Origin: an uncultured Peptostreptococcaceae bacterium | Lineage (GTDB): Bacteria > Bacillota > Clostridia > Peptostreptococcales > Peptostreptococcaceae | Length of the DNA stretch: 64,000 nucleotides | NCBI GenBank assembly: GCA_947072565.1 | Contig: CAMTIM010000023.1 | Location: forward strand, 1-64,000 | Direction of reading: 5' to 3' | The notes under the pieces: generated by a model | What the model saw: only the letters and a program-made list of their open reading frames with translations | Told to the model about the DNA's origin: nothing | Database searches by the model: none | Position numbers and translations under genes: made by a program | In this document: positions 1-7,908 of the stretch, one piece after another | Position numbering within the stretch: position 1 is the stretch's first letter | Layout of the letters: the number at the start of each line of letters is the position of its first letter

Positions 1-82
1 GAATATTTCTATTTATAATTTTAATATTTAGTATATATTATAAATACATTATATAGAATATATTATATAGATTTTATATAGT

Positions 83-90
83 GGGGGGGG
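83..90 (+). promoter_or_regulatory. G8 homopolymer acting as ribosome binding site
   Basis: Eight consecutive G residues lie six bases before the ATG at 97, where a Shine-Dalgarno is expected. No other Shine-Dalgarno is visible. Such a run is unusual in so AT-rich a sequence and could slip during replication. Confidence 0.6.
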
Positions 91-96
91 TATTAC

Positions 97-417
97 ATGG
101 ATATCAATAGTAAGGCTAAAGAATTTGCTAATTTCATTAAAAATACAAATGAATTTAAAGATATGAATAAAAGTAAGATTAATTTAGAGAAAAATAGAAA
201 TTTAAAAAAACAGTTAGATGCGTATATTAATAAAAAAAATACAATTTATTCAAATTATAGGATGGAGGATGCATCTAAAAAAATCCTGCAACTAAATAAA
301 GAATATAGTGATTTTTTTAACTTACCATCAGTTTCAAATTATATGAAGTATACAAAACAGTTTAATTCTATGATGGAAAATTTGTATAAATCAATTGAAA
401 AAGAATTATTAAAATAA
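97..417 (+). CDS. YlbF/YmcA-family small protein
   Basis: A 106-residue, highly charged, almost entirely helical protein. The pattern of an N-terminal helix containing NEFKDM, a middle segment LKKQLDAY and a C-terminal helix ending ENLYKSIEKEL resembles the YlbF/YmcA (Com_YlbF) family. In Bacillus, members of that family form a complex with YaaT that acts on RNase Y-dependent RNA maturation and on competence and sporulation. The start at 97 follows the G8 tract. The gene stands alone and ends at a strong hairpin shared with the convergent cysteine-rich protein gene. The family call rests on overall resemblance; the specific role is not inferred. Confidence 0.65.
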   Translation: MDINSKAKEFANFIKNTNEFKDMNKSKINLEKNRNLKKQLDAYINKKNTIYSNYRMEDASKKILQLNKEYSDFFNLPSVSNYMKYTKQFNSMMENLYKSIEKELLK

Positions 418-431
418 ACATCGAAACATAG

Positions 432-461
432 AAAAAAGAATGCTTAAAAGCATTCTTTTTT
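432..461. terminator. Bidirectional terminator
   Basis: Perfect 12-bp arms (432-443 and 450-461) with a 6-base loop. A-run and T-run flanks give U-tracts on both strands. It serves the YlbF-like gene and the convergent cysteine-rich protein gene, whose stop codon begins three bases away. Confidence 0.9.
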
Positions 462-463
462 AA

Positions 464-1807
464 TTAATCAAAATCTCTTGGTTGGATCATCATGTTTTGC
501 ATCATATTTTGCATCATCATATAATAATTCATCCACATGTCATTCATGTCTTGATATTCATCTATATATGAATTCATATATGGCATATCTAAATTTGGAT
601 ATTGGTCTGCAAAACCACCCATATATTGCATATTCCCCATATCATACATAGGACTTACATATGTTGTTGGATATTGGTTCATATTTAAATATTCATCTTC
701 TACATATATTATATCGTTTTTGCAATTTTTCATTTCATGACATGGATTGCAGTAATTCATTTTACATTCTGGTTTACAACTTTTTTTCTTTGGAGTATGA
801 CATCCACAACTTTCTTTTTCTTTTTTACATTCTTTTATTTCATGGCATGGATTACAATAATTTATTTTACATTCTGATTTACAACTTTTTTTCTTTGGAG
901 TATGGCATCCACAACTCTCTTTTTCTTTTTTACATTCTTTTATTTCATGGCATGGATTGCAGTAATTTATTTTACATTCCGGCTTACAATATTGTTTCTT
1001 TGGAGTATGACATCCACAACTTTCTTTCTCTTTTTTACATTCTTTTATTTCTTCACATTTAGGTTTATTTTCACACTGTTGTAATTTATTACTGCATTTG
1101 TGTATCATATCTTCACATTTTTTTGATTTTACTTCATATTCTTTTATTTTTTCCCCTACAGATTTATAACATTCTAATGCTTTTTCATCACATTTTAATG
1201 CTTGATGATATAAAGCTTTTGCCTTATCATTGTGTTCTTGAGCTTTTTCATATAAACATTTAGCTTTTTCACATTTGCATTCTGCTTCTTTTTCTATTTT
1301 CTCAGCCTCTTTATACAAACATTTAGCTTGTTCGCAAAGCCTTTGAGATTTTTCCATTAGTTCTCTCGCTTTACAATCAGCAGCTTTAGATTCTTGTTCA
1401 TCACAACTAGCATTTTTTATTAAATTTTTAGCTTTTGATGATAATACTTTTGATGATTTTTCGCATGCCTTAGCTTGTTCATATGCTTCTATAGACTTAC
1501 ATTCACATTCTAAAGCTTTTTCAAATAAATCTTCTGCTTGTTTAGCAAGCTTAACACATTTATCTGCGTAAGTTATTTCGTAATCATCACAAGGACATTC
1601 TACACAATGATTAACCATTTTTTTACATGAGTTGTTTGGTTTACATACGTTATTTGTTTTACATGCGTTATTTACTTTGCATGTATTGTTTGGTTTACAT
1701 GCGTTATTTGTTTTGCATGGCTTACACACATTTACATGTTCACTACATATATTGCAATCTTCATATATAGGTGCAGTTGAACACCCTTGTTTCTTTTTCT
1801 TTCTCAT
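464..1807 (-). CDS. Cysteine-rich repeat protein, probable spore coat/exosporium protein
   Basis: 447 residues containing 52 cysteines (about 12%). The order is: a lysine-rich start; a Cys-Lys-x-Asn-Asn repeat stretch at about 28-60; a long Ala/Lys/Glu/Cys coiled-coil-like region at about 80-245; three tandem 35-residue repeats (254-358) with CGCHTPKK and YCNPCHE motifs; and a Met/Tyr/Asp-rich tail at about 375-447. There is no signal peptide or membrane segment, so a cytoplasmic, mother-cell-assembled structural protein is likely. The composition recalls the CdeC/CdeM exosporium proteins of C. difficile, but I cannot show homology. A G-rich Shine-Dalgarno (AAAGGGG) lies about 12 bases before the ATG. 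Role in the coat is inferred from composition. Confidence 0.6.
   Translation of the reverse strand: MRKKKKQGCSTAPIYEDCNICSEHVNVCKPCKTNNACKPNNTCKVNNACKTNNVCKPNNSCKKMVNHCVECPCDDYEITYADKCVKLAKQAEDLFEKALECECKSIEAYEQAKACEKSSKVLSSKAKNLIKNASCDEQESKAADCKARELMEKSQRLCEQAKCLYKEAEKIEKEAECKCEKAKCLYEKAQEHNDKAKALYHQALKCDEKALECYKSVGEKIKEYEVKSKKCEDMIHKCSNKLQQCENKPKCEEIKECKKEKESCGCHTPKKQYCKPECKINYCNPCHEIKECKKEKESCGCHTPKKKSCKSECKINYCNPCHEIKECKKEKESCGCHTPKKKSCKPECKMNYCNPCHEMKNCKNDIIYVEDEYLNMNQYPTTYVSPMYDMGNMQYMGGFADQYPNLDMPYMNSYIDEYQDMNDMWMNYYMMMQNMMQNMMIQPRDFD
734..1048 (-). repeat. Three tandem 105-bp in-frame repeats
   Basis: Three near-identical 105-bp units encode residues 254-288, 289-323 and 324-358 of the cysteine-rich protein. 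Each unit carries eight cysteines or nearly so (KEC, CGCH, C..EC, YCNPC). They differ at only a few codons, which suggests recent expansion or ongoing homogenisation. Confidence 0.9.
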
Positions 1808-1971
1808 AATATGTCAAAACCCCTTTGCTGTAAATTAACCCCCATAAGAAAAAACTTATGTTGTCTAATATAATTATATGATTGTCTTTGAATGTGGTTA
1901 CTAATTCTTTAATCTTGATTTATTTTTAATTAAATTATTTATTTTAAATTTTAATTATATTTTTTTGTTAT

Positions 1972-2000
1972 TTGCACATCATATGTGTAAGAATTATAAA
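1972..2000 (+). promoter_or_regulatory. Sigma-A-type promoter for the 101-aa membrane protein
   Basis: TTGCAC at 1972-1977, a 17-base spacer, then TATAAA at 1995-2000. The spacer includes CACATCATATGTG, a near-palindrome that could bind a repressor. Confidence 0.5.
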
Positions 2001-2038
2001 TTTAATTTTAATAATTTATTATTGATTGGAGTGATTTT

Positions 2039-2344
2039 ATGATTTCAAATGAGTTTAACAATACCAATGAAAATACATCTTTTAATAATTGTAGTAATTG
2101 TGATGATTTATCAAATAATATGAAAAATTTCACTAAAAGTAATCCAACTTTAACAACAGGTATATTAGTAGGCTCTGCTTTAGTTACTGCAAATATTATC
2201 AGTCCAAGCATTAGAAAAATAACAATTCCAACTTGTAAGTTTGTTGCTAAGCAACAATTAAAACTACTTGCTGGAATAGGTGTATTGTCTATTGCTACTT
2301 ATATAGCTAGCCATCCTAATAATATGGATGACGATATTATGTAA
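2039..2344 (+). CDS. Small membrane protein of unknown function
   Basis: 101 residues. The N-terminal 35 residues are polar and Asn-rich, with a CSNC pair. Two moderately hydrophobic segments follow (about 37-57 and 75-91), then an acidic tail (MDDDIM). The ATG follows a GGAG Shine-Dalgarno at the usual spacing. The gene is monocistronic, with a sigma-A-type promoter upstream and a perfect 14-bp hairpin terminator downstream. I do not recognise a family. The two hydrophobic stretches suggest membrane association only. Confidence 0.65.
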   Translation: MISNEFNNTNENTSFNNCSNCDDLSNNMKNFTKSNPTLTTGILVGSALVTANIISPSIRKITIPTCKFVAKQQLKLLAGIGVLSIATYIASHPNNMDDDIM

Positions 2345-2353
2345 ATAAAAAAA

Positions 2354-2385
2354 CAGTATTAGAAACAAATCTGTTTCTAATACTG
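2354..2385. terminator. Bidirectional terminator
   Basis: Perfect 14-bp inverted repeat with a 4-base loop (AATC), an A-run on the left and a T-rich right flank. It lies between the convergent 101-aa protein gene and the lipoprotein gene. Confidence 0.9.
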
Positions 2386-2388
2386 CTT

Positions 2389-2946
2389 TTAATCTAATTG
2401 TATTAATTCATTTTCATAATATAACTGTACTTTTTCTATCCATTCACCTTTGTAGTCTTCTTGAATTATATTTTTTATTATAGTATTTATTGTATACTCT
2501 TTTGTAACGTCATTTAAATAATCTGTTTTCCATGAAACTCTACTATCACTTAAGTCTTTTGGCTCTTTTAACTCTATAATAGCAGTATTCTTAGCGTAAA
2601 CAGTTACCTTCATAGGTAGCCCATTGAAACATTCTCTAGAAATTGTTTTAATTATAAGTTCTAATTTTTCTTGCAGTGAACTATCTTCTTTAACTTCTAA
2701 GTACTCTATATCCTTTGAATATTTAGACATTATATTTATTGGTATCTTTATAGTTCCCGAATTATTTTTTGAATCATTAGAGTCCTTTGCTTTAATATCT
2801 TCATTTTCTAAATAAGGTTCATTACTATTTATTATTTTAGATGAACTTACATCTATTATACTATCACTATTTAAATTTTCTTTTGTACATGCACTAACTA
2901 ATAAAGTAGTAGAAATCAAAAGCAAACTTACTGCTATTTTATTCAT
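2389..2946 (-). CDS. Lipoprotein, possibly GerMN-like
   Basis: 185 residues with a lipoprotein signal peptide (hydrophobic stretch 4-18, lipobox LVSAC with the lipidated Cys at 20). A Ser/Asn/Asp-rich linker extends to about 70. A compact C-terminal domain (about 75-185) reads as alternating strands and helices (TVYAKNTAIIEL, TINTIIKNII, VQLYYENEL), resembling the GerMN fold of spore-associated lipoproteins. It is anchored at the outer face of the membrane. The gene is single, with the terminator shared with the convergent gene just downstream. The GerMN resemblance is tentative. Confidence 0.65.
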   Translation of the reverse strand: MNKIAVSLLLISTTLLVSACTKENLNSDSIIDVSSSKIINSNEPYLENEDIKAKDSNDSKNNSGTIKIPINIMSKYSKDIEYLEVKEDSSLQEKLELIIKTISRECFNGLPMKVTVYAKNTAIIELKEPKDLSDSRVSWKTDYLNDVTKEYTINTIIKNIIQEDYKGEWIEKVQLYYENELIQLD

Positions 2947-3045
2947 AAGTATACCTCTTTTTTATTTTTATTCTTAATATTATATCATAGTATACTTATT
3001 TTTTTAACAGTTTCATTTTTTTTTGAACTATAATGTCTTATTTCA

Positions 3046-4074
3046 TTATTTTATACTTACATATTCTGATTTTATGTTTACTTTATATTCTTTTTCTAAT
3101 TGATCTAAATTTTTATTTAAATTACCATTTAGTTCTTTTATACCTTGATATTTTAAATTATCATTTTCATTGACTTTATTTTCTTGAATTAAATCATCTA
3201 TATCAATTTGTTGTAATGATTTTATATTAAAGTTTATTTTATATCTGTCAATTGGCAAATCAACACTAACATTAGACTTGTATGCATTTATATTCAAATT
3301 GTTAGCTATTGGTATTTCTGTAGATATATCAATATTTCCATAATCATTAGAATCTTGATTTATATTCACATTATTAGGTATATAATTTTCTTTGTTATCT
3401 ATGAATATGTCATTATCATCTGAGTATACATTAACAGAGTTACTGCTTATATATATATCCTTTATACCTAATAATTCAGATATAGATAACTGTGTATAAT
3501 TCTTAGACTTTATATCTAATTTATTTAAACTTTTAATTTTTTTAGGTAATGATATATTTCCAGATAATGTTTTAAATGTTACGTCATTTAAAAATATATC
3601 GTCTTGAATATCTAATACTCCACTTTGTGTATAAGTATTTATATCAACATCATTTGGTATATAAATCACTATGTTATTAGTATTTTGTGAATAAAATTCA
3701 TTAAATACATAGTTAGCGAAGTCATTTGAACTTCTTATGTCTTTATAGTTATCTCTACTTTCATTTTCAGATATATATAATGCATTATCTTTGTTTTCAA
3801 TATTATATCTAAGATTATCTTTGTTTCCTTTTTTGCTAACTATCACATTGTTTTTGTTATGTTTTCTTATCACTATATTTGTATCTTTTGTGTTTATATT
3901 TAATTTATTTATATCTACCTCTTTATTATATATAATATATTCCTTGTTTAGCTCTTTCTCTATATCAGAAGAAGCCTTTATAAAATATGGAATAGATGCT
4001 ATACCTGAACATATAGTTCCTATTATGCCTATTATAATTAAACTAATAGAAAATATAGTTATTTTTTTATTCAT
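3046..4074 (-). CDS. DUF4097-type beta-repeat membrane protein
   Basis: 342 residues from the preferred start. One N-terminal transmembrane helix (about 6-28) is followed by a long extracellular-type region of repeated short beta segments rich in Asn, Asp and Ser, as in DUF4097/adhesin-like beta-helix proteins (for example TYTQSGVLDIQDD, FKTLSGNISLP). The longer open frame has an earlier ATG at 4104, but the ATG at 4074 follows AAGGAG at proper spacing and starts MNKKITIF. This start overlaps the previous stop in the octamer ATGAATAA, which implies translational coupling. It is the last gene of the PadR operon. Such PadR/HAAS/DUF4097 triads are common envelope-stress-like units in Firmicutes; the ligand is unknown. 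Confidence 0.8.
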   Translation of the reverse strand: MNKKITIFSISLIIIGIIGTICSGIASIPYFIKASSDIEKELNKEYIIYNKEVDINKLNINTKDTNIVIRKHNKNNVIVSKKGNKDNLRYNIENKDNALYISENESRDNYKDIRSSNDFANYVFNEFYSQNTNNIVIYIPNDVDINTYTQSGVLDIQDDIFLNDVTFKTLSGNISLPKKIKSLNKLDIKSKNYTQLSISELLGIKDIYISSNSVNVYSDDNDIFIDNKENYIPNNVNINQDSNDYGNIDISTEIPIANNLNINAYKSNVSVDLPIDRYKINFNIKSLQQIDIDDLIQENKVNENDNLKYQGIKELNGNLNKNLDQLEKEYKVNIKSEYVSIK

Positions 4075-4834
4075 ATTTTTCATCTCCTTCATCTTTATTT
4101 TCATTTAAATCATCTTCAAACACTTTTTCTTTTTCTTCATTATCGTACTTTTCTTTTTTCTTACTAGCATTTATATATAAATTTCTAGTTTTCAACCAAT
4201 TTATATATTGTTTTATTATTTTTTTACATAATCTCACTACGAATATATACAATTGCCAAGCAAAAATTTGTCCTCCTATAAACGTAACAGATACAAATAT
4301 ATAAAGTATTTCAATTTGAGGTGTGCCCATTACAAAACTAATTATAAATGGTGCTGTTACTAAATATATTACTAATAAACCCACTAGCCCTATACCTATA
4401 AAAACCAACGTCATTATAATTGTAAATGCAGGTATAATCAAAATTAAAGATAATATAGCTAGTATTACTTGTATCCATTTTCTATCTTTGTTATGATTAT
4501 TATTTTCTATATTTGGAGTAAGTTTTTCACTAATCTCTACTTTTAAATCATTATACTTGTCTTTTGCTCTTAATTTGAATATATTAAACTGATCTTTTAT
4601 GTTATCACTTTTACTTGATTCACTCGAATAATTATTTTTTGTTTCTGATATAAGCTCATTTGCTATTGATTTAGGAGACCCTAATCCTGCTATTATTTCT
4701 ATATCACTTTTACCTTCTATGACACCTTCTAAAAAATATTCTTCATAATCTCTTAATATATCATTTATTTCATCTTCAGAAAAATTCTTTTTAAGATAGT
4801 CTTTTAATATTTCTAAAAATTCTTTTTTATTCAA
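4067..4834 (-). CDS. HAAS (DUF1700) domain membrane protein
   Basis: 255 residues. The N-terminal HAAS domain (about 1-75) has NKKEFLEILKDYLKK and the conserved region IIAGLGSPKSIANEL. A charged helical linker and about three or four hydrophobic segments (about 120-200) follow, then an acidic, Lys-rich C-terminus. TTG at 4834 is the preferred start: it sits seven bases after AAGGAGGT and gives the family-typical N-terminus, whereas the ATG seven codons earlier overlaps the Shine-Dalgarno. It overlaps the PadR stop by eight bases (TTGAATAA). HAAS domains are normally encoded next to PadR regulators and are thought to interact with them. Confidence 0.85.
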   Translation of the reverse strand: MNKKEFLEILKDYLKKNFSEDEINDILRDYEEYFLEGVIEGKSDIEIIAGLGSPKSIANELISETKNNYSSESSKSDNIKDQFNIFKLRAKDKYNDLKVEISEKLTPNIENNNHNKDRKWIQVILAILSLILIIPAFTIIMTLVFIGIGLVGLLVIYLVTAPFIISFVMGTPQIEILYIFVSVTFIGGQIFAWQLYIFVVRLCKKIIKQYINWLKTRNLYINASKKKEKYDNEEKEKVFEDDLNENKDEGDEKYE

Positions 4835-5159
4835 AGTCATTACCTCCTTCATCATTGCTTATTAATACATTTACAGCCTTAACAAAATCTTTCCACTCTA
4901 GCATAAGCTTACTTAAATTTTCTTTTCCTAATATAGTTAGCTTATAATATTTTCTAGCAGGACCTTCTCTTGATTCTAATATATAAGTTTCAAAGTATCC
5001 TTCTTTTGTTAGTCTTCTAAGTATTGGATATATAGTTCCTTCATTTACATCTATTACCTTAGATATGTTTTGTACTATTTCATACCCATACATATCTTTT
5101 TTTGAAATAAGAGCTAATACACAAATTTCAAGTACTCCTTTTCTAAACTGAGTATTCAT
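4827..5159 (-). CDS. PadR-family transcriptional regulator
   Basis: 110 residues, a complete winged-helix PadR domain: FRKGVLEICVLALI, the MYGYEIVQ helix, the EGTIYPILRRL recognition helix and the wing around REGPARKYYKLT. The start at 5159 is preferred because AAAGGAGGAG precedes it at ideal spacing; an ATG eight codons earlier lacks this. It heads the operon with the HAAS and DUF4097 genes and probably represses that operon, since two copies of a putative operator lie in and after its promoter. Confidence 0.92.
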   Translation of the reverse strand: MNTQFRKGVLEICVLALISKKDMYGYEIVQNISKVIDVNEGTIYPILRRLTKEGYFETYILESREGPARKYYKLTILGKENLSKLMLEWKDFVKAVNVLISNDEGGNDFE

Positions 5160-5180
5160 ATTACTCCTCCTTTCTATAAA

Positions 5181-5209
5181 CATAGTATTATGTTTAACAC
5201 AGTACTATG
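5181..5209 (-). promoter_or_regulatory. Putative PadR operator (inverted repeat)
   Basis: CATAGTA at 5181-5187 and TACTATG at 5203-5209 form a 7-bp inverted repeat between promoter and start codon. The 12-mer TAACACAGTACT at 5195-5206 recurs at 5233-5244, overlapping the -10 and spacer. This pattern fits autorepression. Confidence 0.55.
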
Positions 5210-5228
5210 TTTTACTTTTCATGACATA

Positions 5229-5257
5229 ATAATAACACAGTACTTTGCTTTGCACAA
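5229..5257 (-). promoter_or_regulatory. Promoter of the PadR operon
   Basis: Read on the minus strand: TTGTGC (5252-5257), a 17-base spacer and TATTAT (5229-5234). The spacer contains one copy of the repeated 12-mer thought to be the PadR site. Confidence 0.6.
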
Positions 5258-5289
5258 TAGCTATTTTATAATTTAATAGCACAAATAAA

Positions 5290-5325
5290 AAGCTTTATTA
5301 AGAATACACAATCTTAATAAAGCTT
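5290..5325. terminator. Terminator of the M42 peptidase gene
   Basis: Perfect 14-bp arms (5290-5303, 5312-5325) with an 8-base loop. On the minus strand it is followed by TTTTATTTG, just past the M42 gene. Confidence 0.85.
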
Positions 5326-5342
5326 CTTGTTTATAAGTTATA

Positions 5343-6377
5343 TTAATTAGTTACATAAGCTATTATTAGCTTTGCAGTCTCTACAATCGATGTTATATGA
5401 GTTCTCTCATATCCATGAGATGAAAATACACCAGGACCAATAAGAGCAAATTTAGAATCCATTCCAGATTTTAATGCAGCAGTAGCATCTGATCCATAAT
5501 TAGGATATATATCTAATTTATAGTTTATATTATTTTGATCACATGTTCCAATAAGCTTATTTACAAGTTCGTAATCATATGGTCCATTTGAATCTTTTGT
5601 ACATATACATACATCGTACTCTGTAGAATTTTGGCCTTCTCCTGGGCATCCCATATCAACTGCAATAAATTCAGATGTATTTTTTGGTATAAATGTTGAA
5701 GATCCATGACCTACTTCTTCATAGTTACTAAAGAAGAAATTTATAGTACATTTAGGCTTTATATTATTTAATTTAATATACTTCATAACATATAATATAG
5801 CTGCTGCAGATGCTTTATCATCTAAGTATCTAGATTTTACAAATCCAGAATTAGTTATTTTAGTTCTTGTATCAAATGATATAATATCTCCAACTTCTAT
5901 TCCTAACTTATGTGTATCTTCTTTTGTGAAAACACATTCATCTATTACAATTTCATAATTTTTACACTCCCTTGGCAATTCTCTTGCATCATTACCATGT
6001 ATGTGAATAGAAGGCTTTATTGTTTGTAATGTTCCCTCATATGCTTTTTTTGACCTAGTATGTATCAAACAATTTTCTCCTTCTATAGAATTCATCATAT
6101 ATCCTCCTATTTGGGATATAACTAATCTTCCATTAGCCTTTATTTCTTTAACCATTCCACCTAATGTATCTACATGTGATGAAAATGTAATTTCATTTTC
6201 TGGATTTTCTCCAACTATAGTAGCTACTAGTATTCCTTTATTTGATACTTTGTAATCTATATCCATTTGTTCAAGTTCTCTTTTTATATACTCCATTATT
6301 TCTTTTGTATACCCTGTTGGACTCGGAATAGCTAAAAGCTCTTCTAAGTACTTTTCTATTATTTTTTTATTATGCAT
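5343..6377 (-). CDS. M42-family metallo-aminopeptidase
   Basis: 344 residues, the usual length of M42 glutamyl/leucyl aminopeptidases (FrvX/YsdC/PepA type). Expected dinuclear zinc-site motifs are visible in order: SSHVDTLGG (His/Asp ligands), SRYLDDKASAAA (bridging Asp), NYEEVGHGSS (catalytic Glu and ligand Glu), AVDMGCPGEG (Asp ligand) and SSHGYERTH near the C-terminus (His ligand). It would trim N-terminal residues from peptides in the cytoplasm, probably as a dodecameric tetrahedral particle. The start follows GAGGAG. Monocistronic, ending at a strong hairpin. Confidence 0.92.
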   Translation of the reverse strand: MHNKKIIEKYLEELLAIPSPTGYTKEIMEYIKRELEQMDIDYKVSNKGILVATIVGENPENEITFSSHVDTLGGMVKEIKANGRLVISQIGGYMMNSIEGENCLIHTRSKKAYEGTLQTIKPSIHIHGNDARELPRECKNYEIVIDECVFTKEDTHKLGIEVGDIISFDTRTKITNSGFVKSRYLDDKASAAAILYVMKYIKLNNIKPKCTINFFFSNYEEVGHGSSTFIPKNTSEFIAVDMGCPGEGQNSTEYDVCICTKDSNGPYDYELVNKLIGTCDQNNINYKLDIYPNYGSDATAALKSGMDSKFALIGPGVFSSHGYERTHITSIVETAKLIIAYVTN

Positions 6378-6431
6378 TTTAAACTCTCCTCATATATCAT
6401 TTTATTTTTTGTTATGATAAAAGACATATAT

Positions 6432-7766
6432 TTACATCATATATCCCCTATAAAAATAATACATTATTGAATAAATAAATACTATAGTAATTATTCTTTG
6501 TATGTAAGATATTAAAAATTCTTTTTTAGTTATACTAATATCTGTGTTTTTTATGTATACCATATTACTACTAAGTGATGTGCAACTTATAACCGCTAGT
6601 ATGCCAATTAAAAATTTAGTACTGTATTGAGTATAATTGCTAACATTTTCTATACCTATAATACCATTGTAAAATAAATTTATTCCAAACAAACTAATTT
6701 CACCTTTATCTGCAATTTTAAGTATTTCTGCTAAAGGATAAAATATATACTTAGATAATTCTAGTATAATATCACTATTTAATATTATATTTCCTAAGTA
6801 CAATATCATAACTAGTTCGGGTATCAAATTCATAATTACAGAAATAGATTCTTCTAAATTATCAATAATTGTTTTTAATATATTTTTGTTGTTTTTATTT
6901 TTGAGGTATTTTTTTATTCCATTTTTTAGTTTTTCACTTTTATGTATAGTTTCTCTATAATTTGTTTTCATGCAATAAGACTTCTTTTTTTTACTTAAGG
7001 GGTAAATTCTAGATAAAATAATATTAGTAATTATTAACGTAATTGCACTAACTACAATTATATCTATTTTATCTACCTTTAGTTCTTTTGATATATAACT
7101 AACCATAGGCATTGACATTATAGAAAAATTCAATATAATTATGCAAGCCTCATTATACCTAATTTTACCACTTTTATACAATTTATTTGTGACAAACATT
7201 CCACAAAAACAATCAGTATATACGTATACAAGAATATTAACTATTGTTTTTCCACTTAACTTAAAATTTTTCTTCATTATATTGTGAAAATATGATTCTA
7301 CTATATCTAAAAAACCATAGTCCAACAAAAACGTAATAAATATTGCACTTAGTGGCAATACTGTAGCTACGTTTAAAACTAACTCATTTATTAAAAGTAA
7401 TATGTTTTTATCTAAAAACATAATTGTATTTTTACCATAAAATCCATTTACTATTATTACAATACTGAACATCCTAATGTATAAAAATATATTATTTTTG
7501 GTTGTTTTCTTTTTTTTACTTTCTAATATAGGCTTTAAACACCCTATTGTAGCATATACAATTATACATATTTGTATAAATGGCCTTAAATCAGATTGTA
7601 ATTTATATGCTATATGGTATATTAGAGTCATTGATTGCCCATTTAGCTTTACAGGAATAAAAAATACAAATATACCTATACCTGAATATATAATAAGTTT
7701 TAATATGTCTATAAAGTCACTGTCTGCATTTTCTTCTTTTTCATGCCTTTTGCTTGCTACTTCCAT
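6432..7766 (-). CDS. YjiH-like multi-pass membrane protein (nucleoside-recognition/Gate type)
   Basis: 444 residues with about nine to eleven hydrophobic helices. The N-terminal motif GIGIFVFFIPVKLNG, then two hydrophobic halves separated by a Lys/Asn-rich cytoplasmic loop (about residues 255-300), resembles YjiH proteins that carry the Gate (nucleoside recognition) domain. The ATG at 7766 follows GAGGTGG; the longer frame begins at a TTG nine codons upstream without a Shine-Dalgarno. The transported substrate is unknown. The gene is divergent from the glycosyltransferase gene that follows, and no terminator is obvious after it. Confidence 0.7.
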   Translation of the reverse strand: MEVASKRHEKEENADSDFIDILKLIIYSGIGIFVFFIPVKLNGQSMTLIYHIAYKLQSDLRPFIQICIIVYATIGCLKPILESKKKKTTKNNIFLYIRMFSIVIIVNGFYGKNTIMFLDKNILLLINELVLNVATVLPLSAIFITFLLDYGFLDIVESYFHNIMKKNFKLSGKTIVNILVYVYTDCFCGMFVTNKLYKSGKIRYNEACIIILNFSIMSMPMVSYISKELKVDKIDIIVVSAITLIITNIILSRIYPLSKKKKSYCMKTNYRETIHKSEKLKNGIKKYLKNKNNKNILKTIIDNLEESISVIMNLIPELVMILYLGNIILNSDIILELSKYIFYPLAEILKIADKGEISLFGINLFYNGIIGIENVSNYTQYSTKFLIGILAVISCTSLSSNMVYIKNTDISITKKEFLISYIQRIITIVFIYSIMYYFYRGYMM

Positions 7767-7839
7767 ACAGCCCACCTCTATATTAAGTTTCAACTTAATA
7801 TAAATATTTCCTTCTTAAATATAATAAGTTTTATTATTA

Positions 7840-7868
7840 TTGATTAAATCAATTTATATCTGTATAAT
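7840..7868 (+). promoter_or_regulatory. Sigma-A promoter for the glycosyltransferase
   Basis: TTGATT (7840-7845), 17-base spacer, perfect TATAAT (7863-7868), 41 bases before the start codon. Confidence 0.7.
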
Positions 7869-7908
7869 ACTGTAATTATAAAGTTAAATTATTAGAGGTG
7901 AATAACTA

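Noticed and set aside
734-1048. CRISPR-like array
   Set aside because: The repeats are contiguous, 105 bp, in frame and without spacers; they encode protein repeats.
661-1084. Plus-strand Phe/Leu-rich frames opposite the cysteine-rich gene
   Set aside because: They are complements of the Cys/Lys repeats; no ribosome binding site and low-complexity translation.
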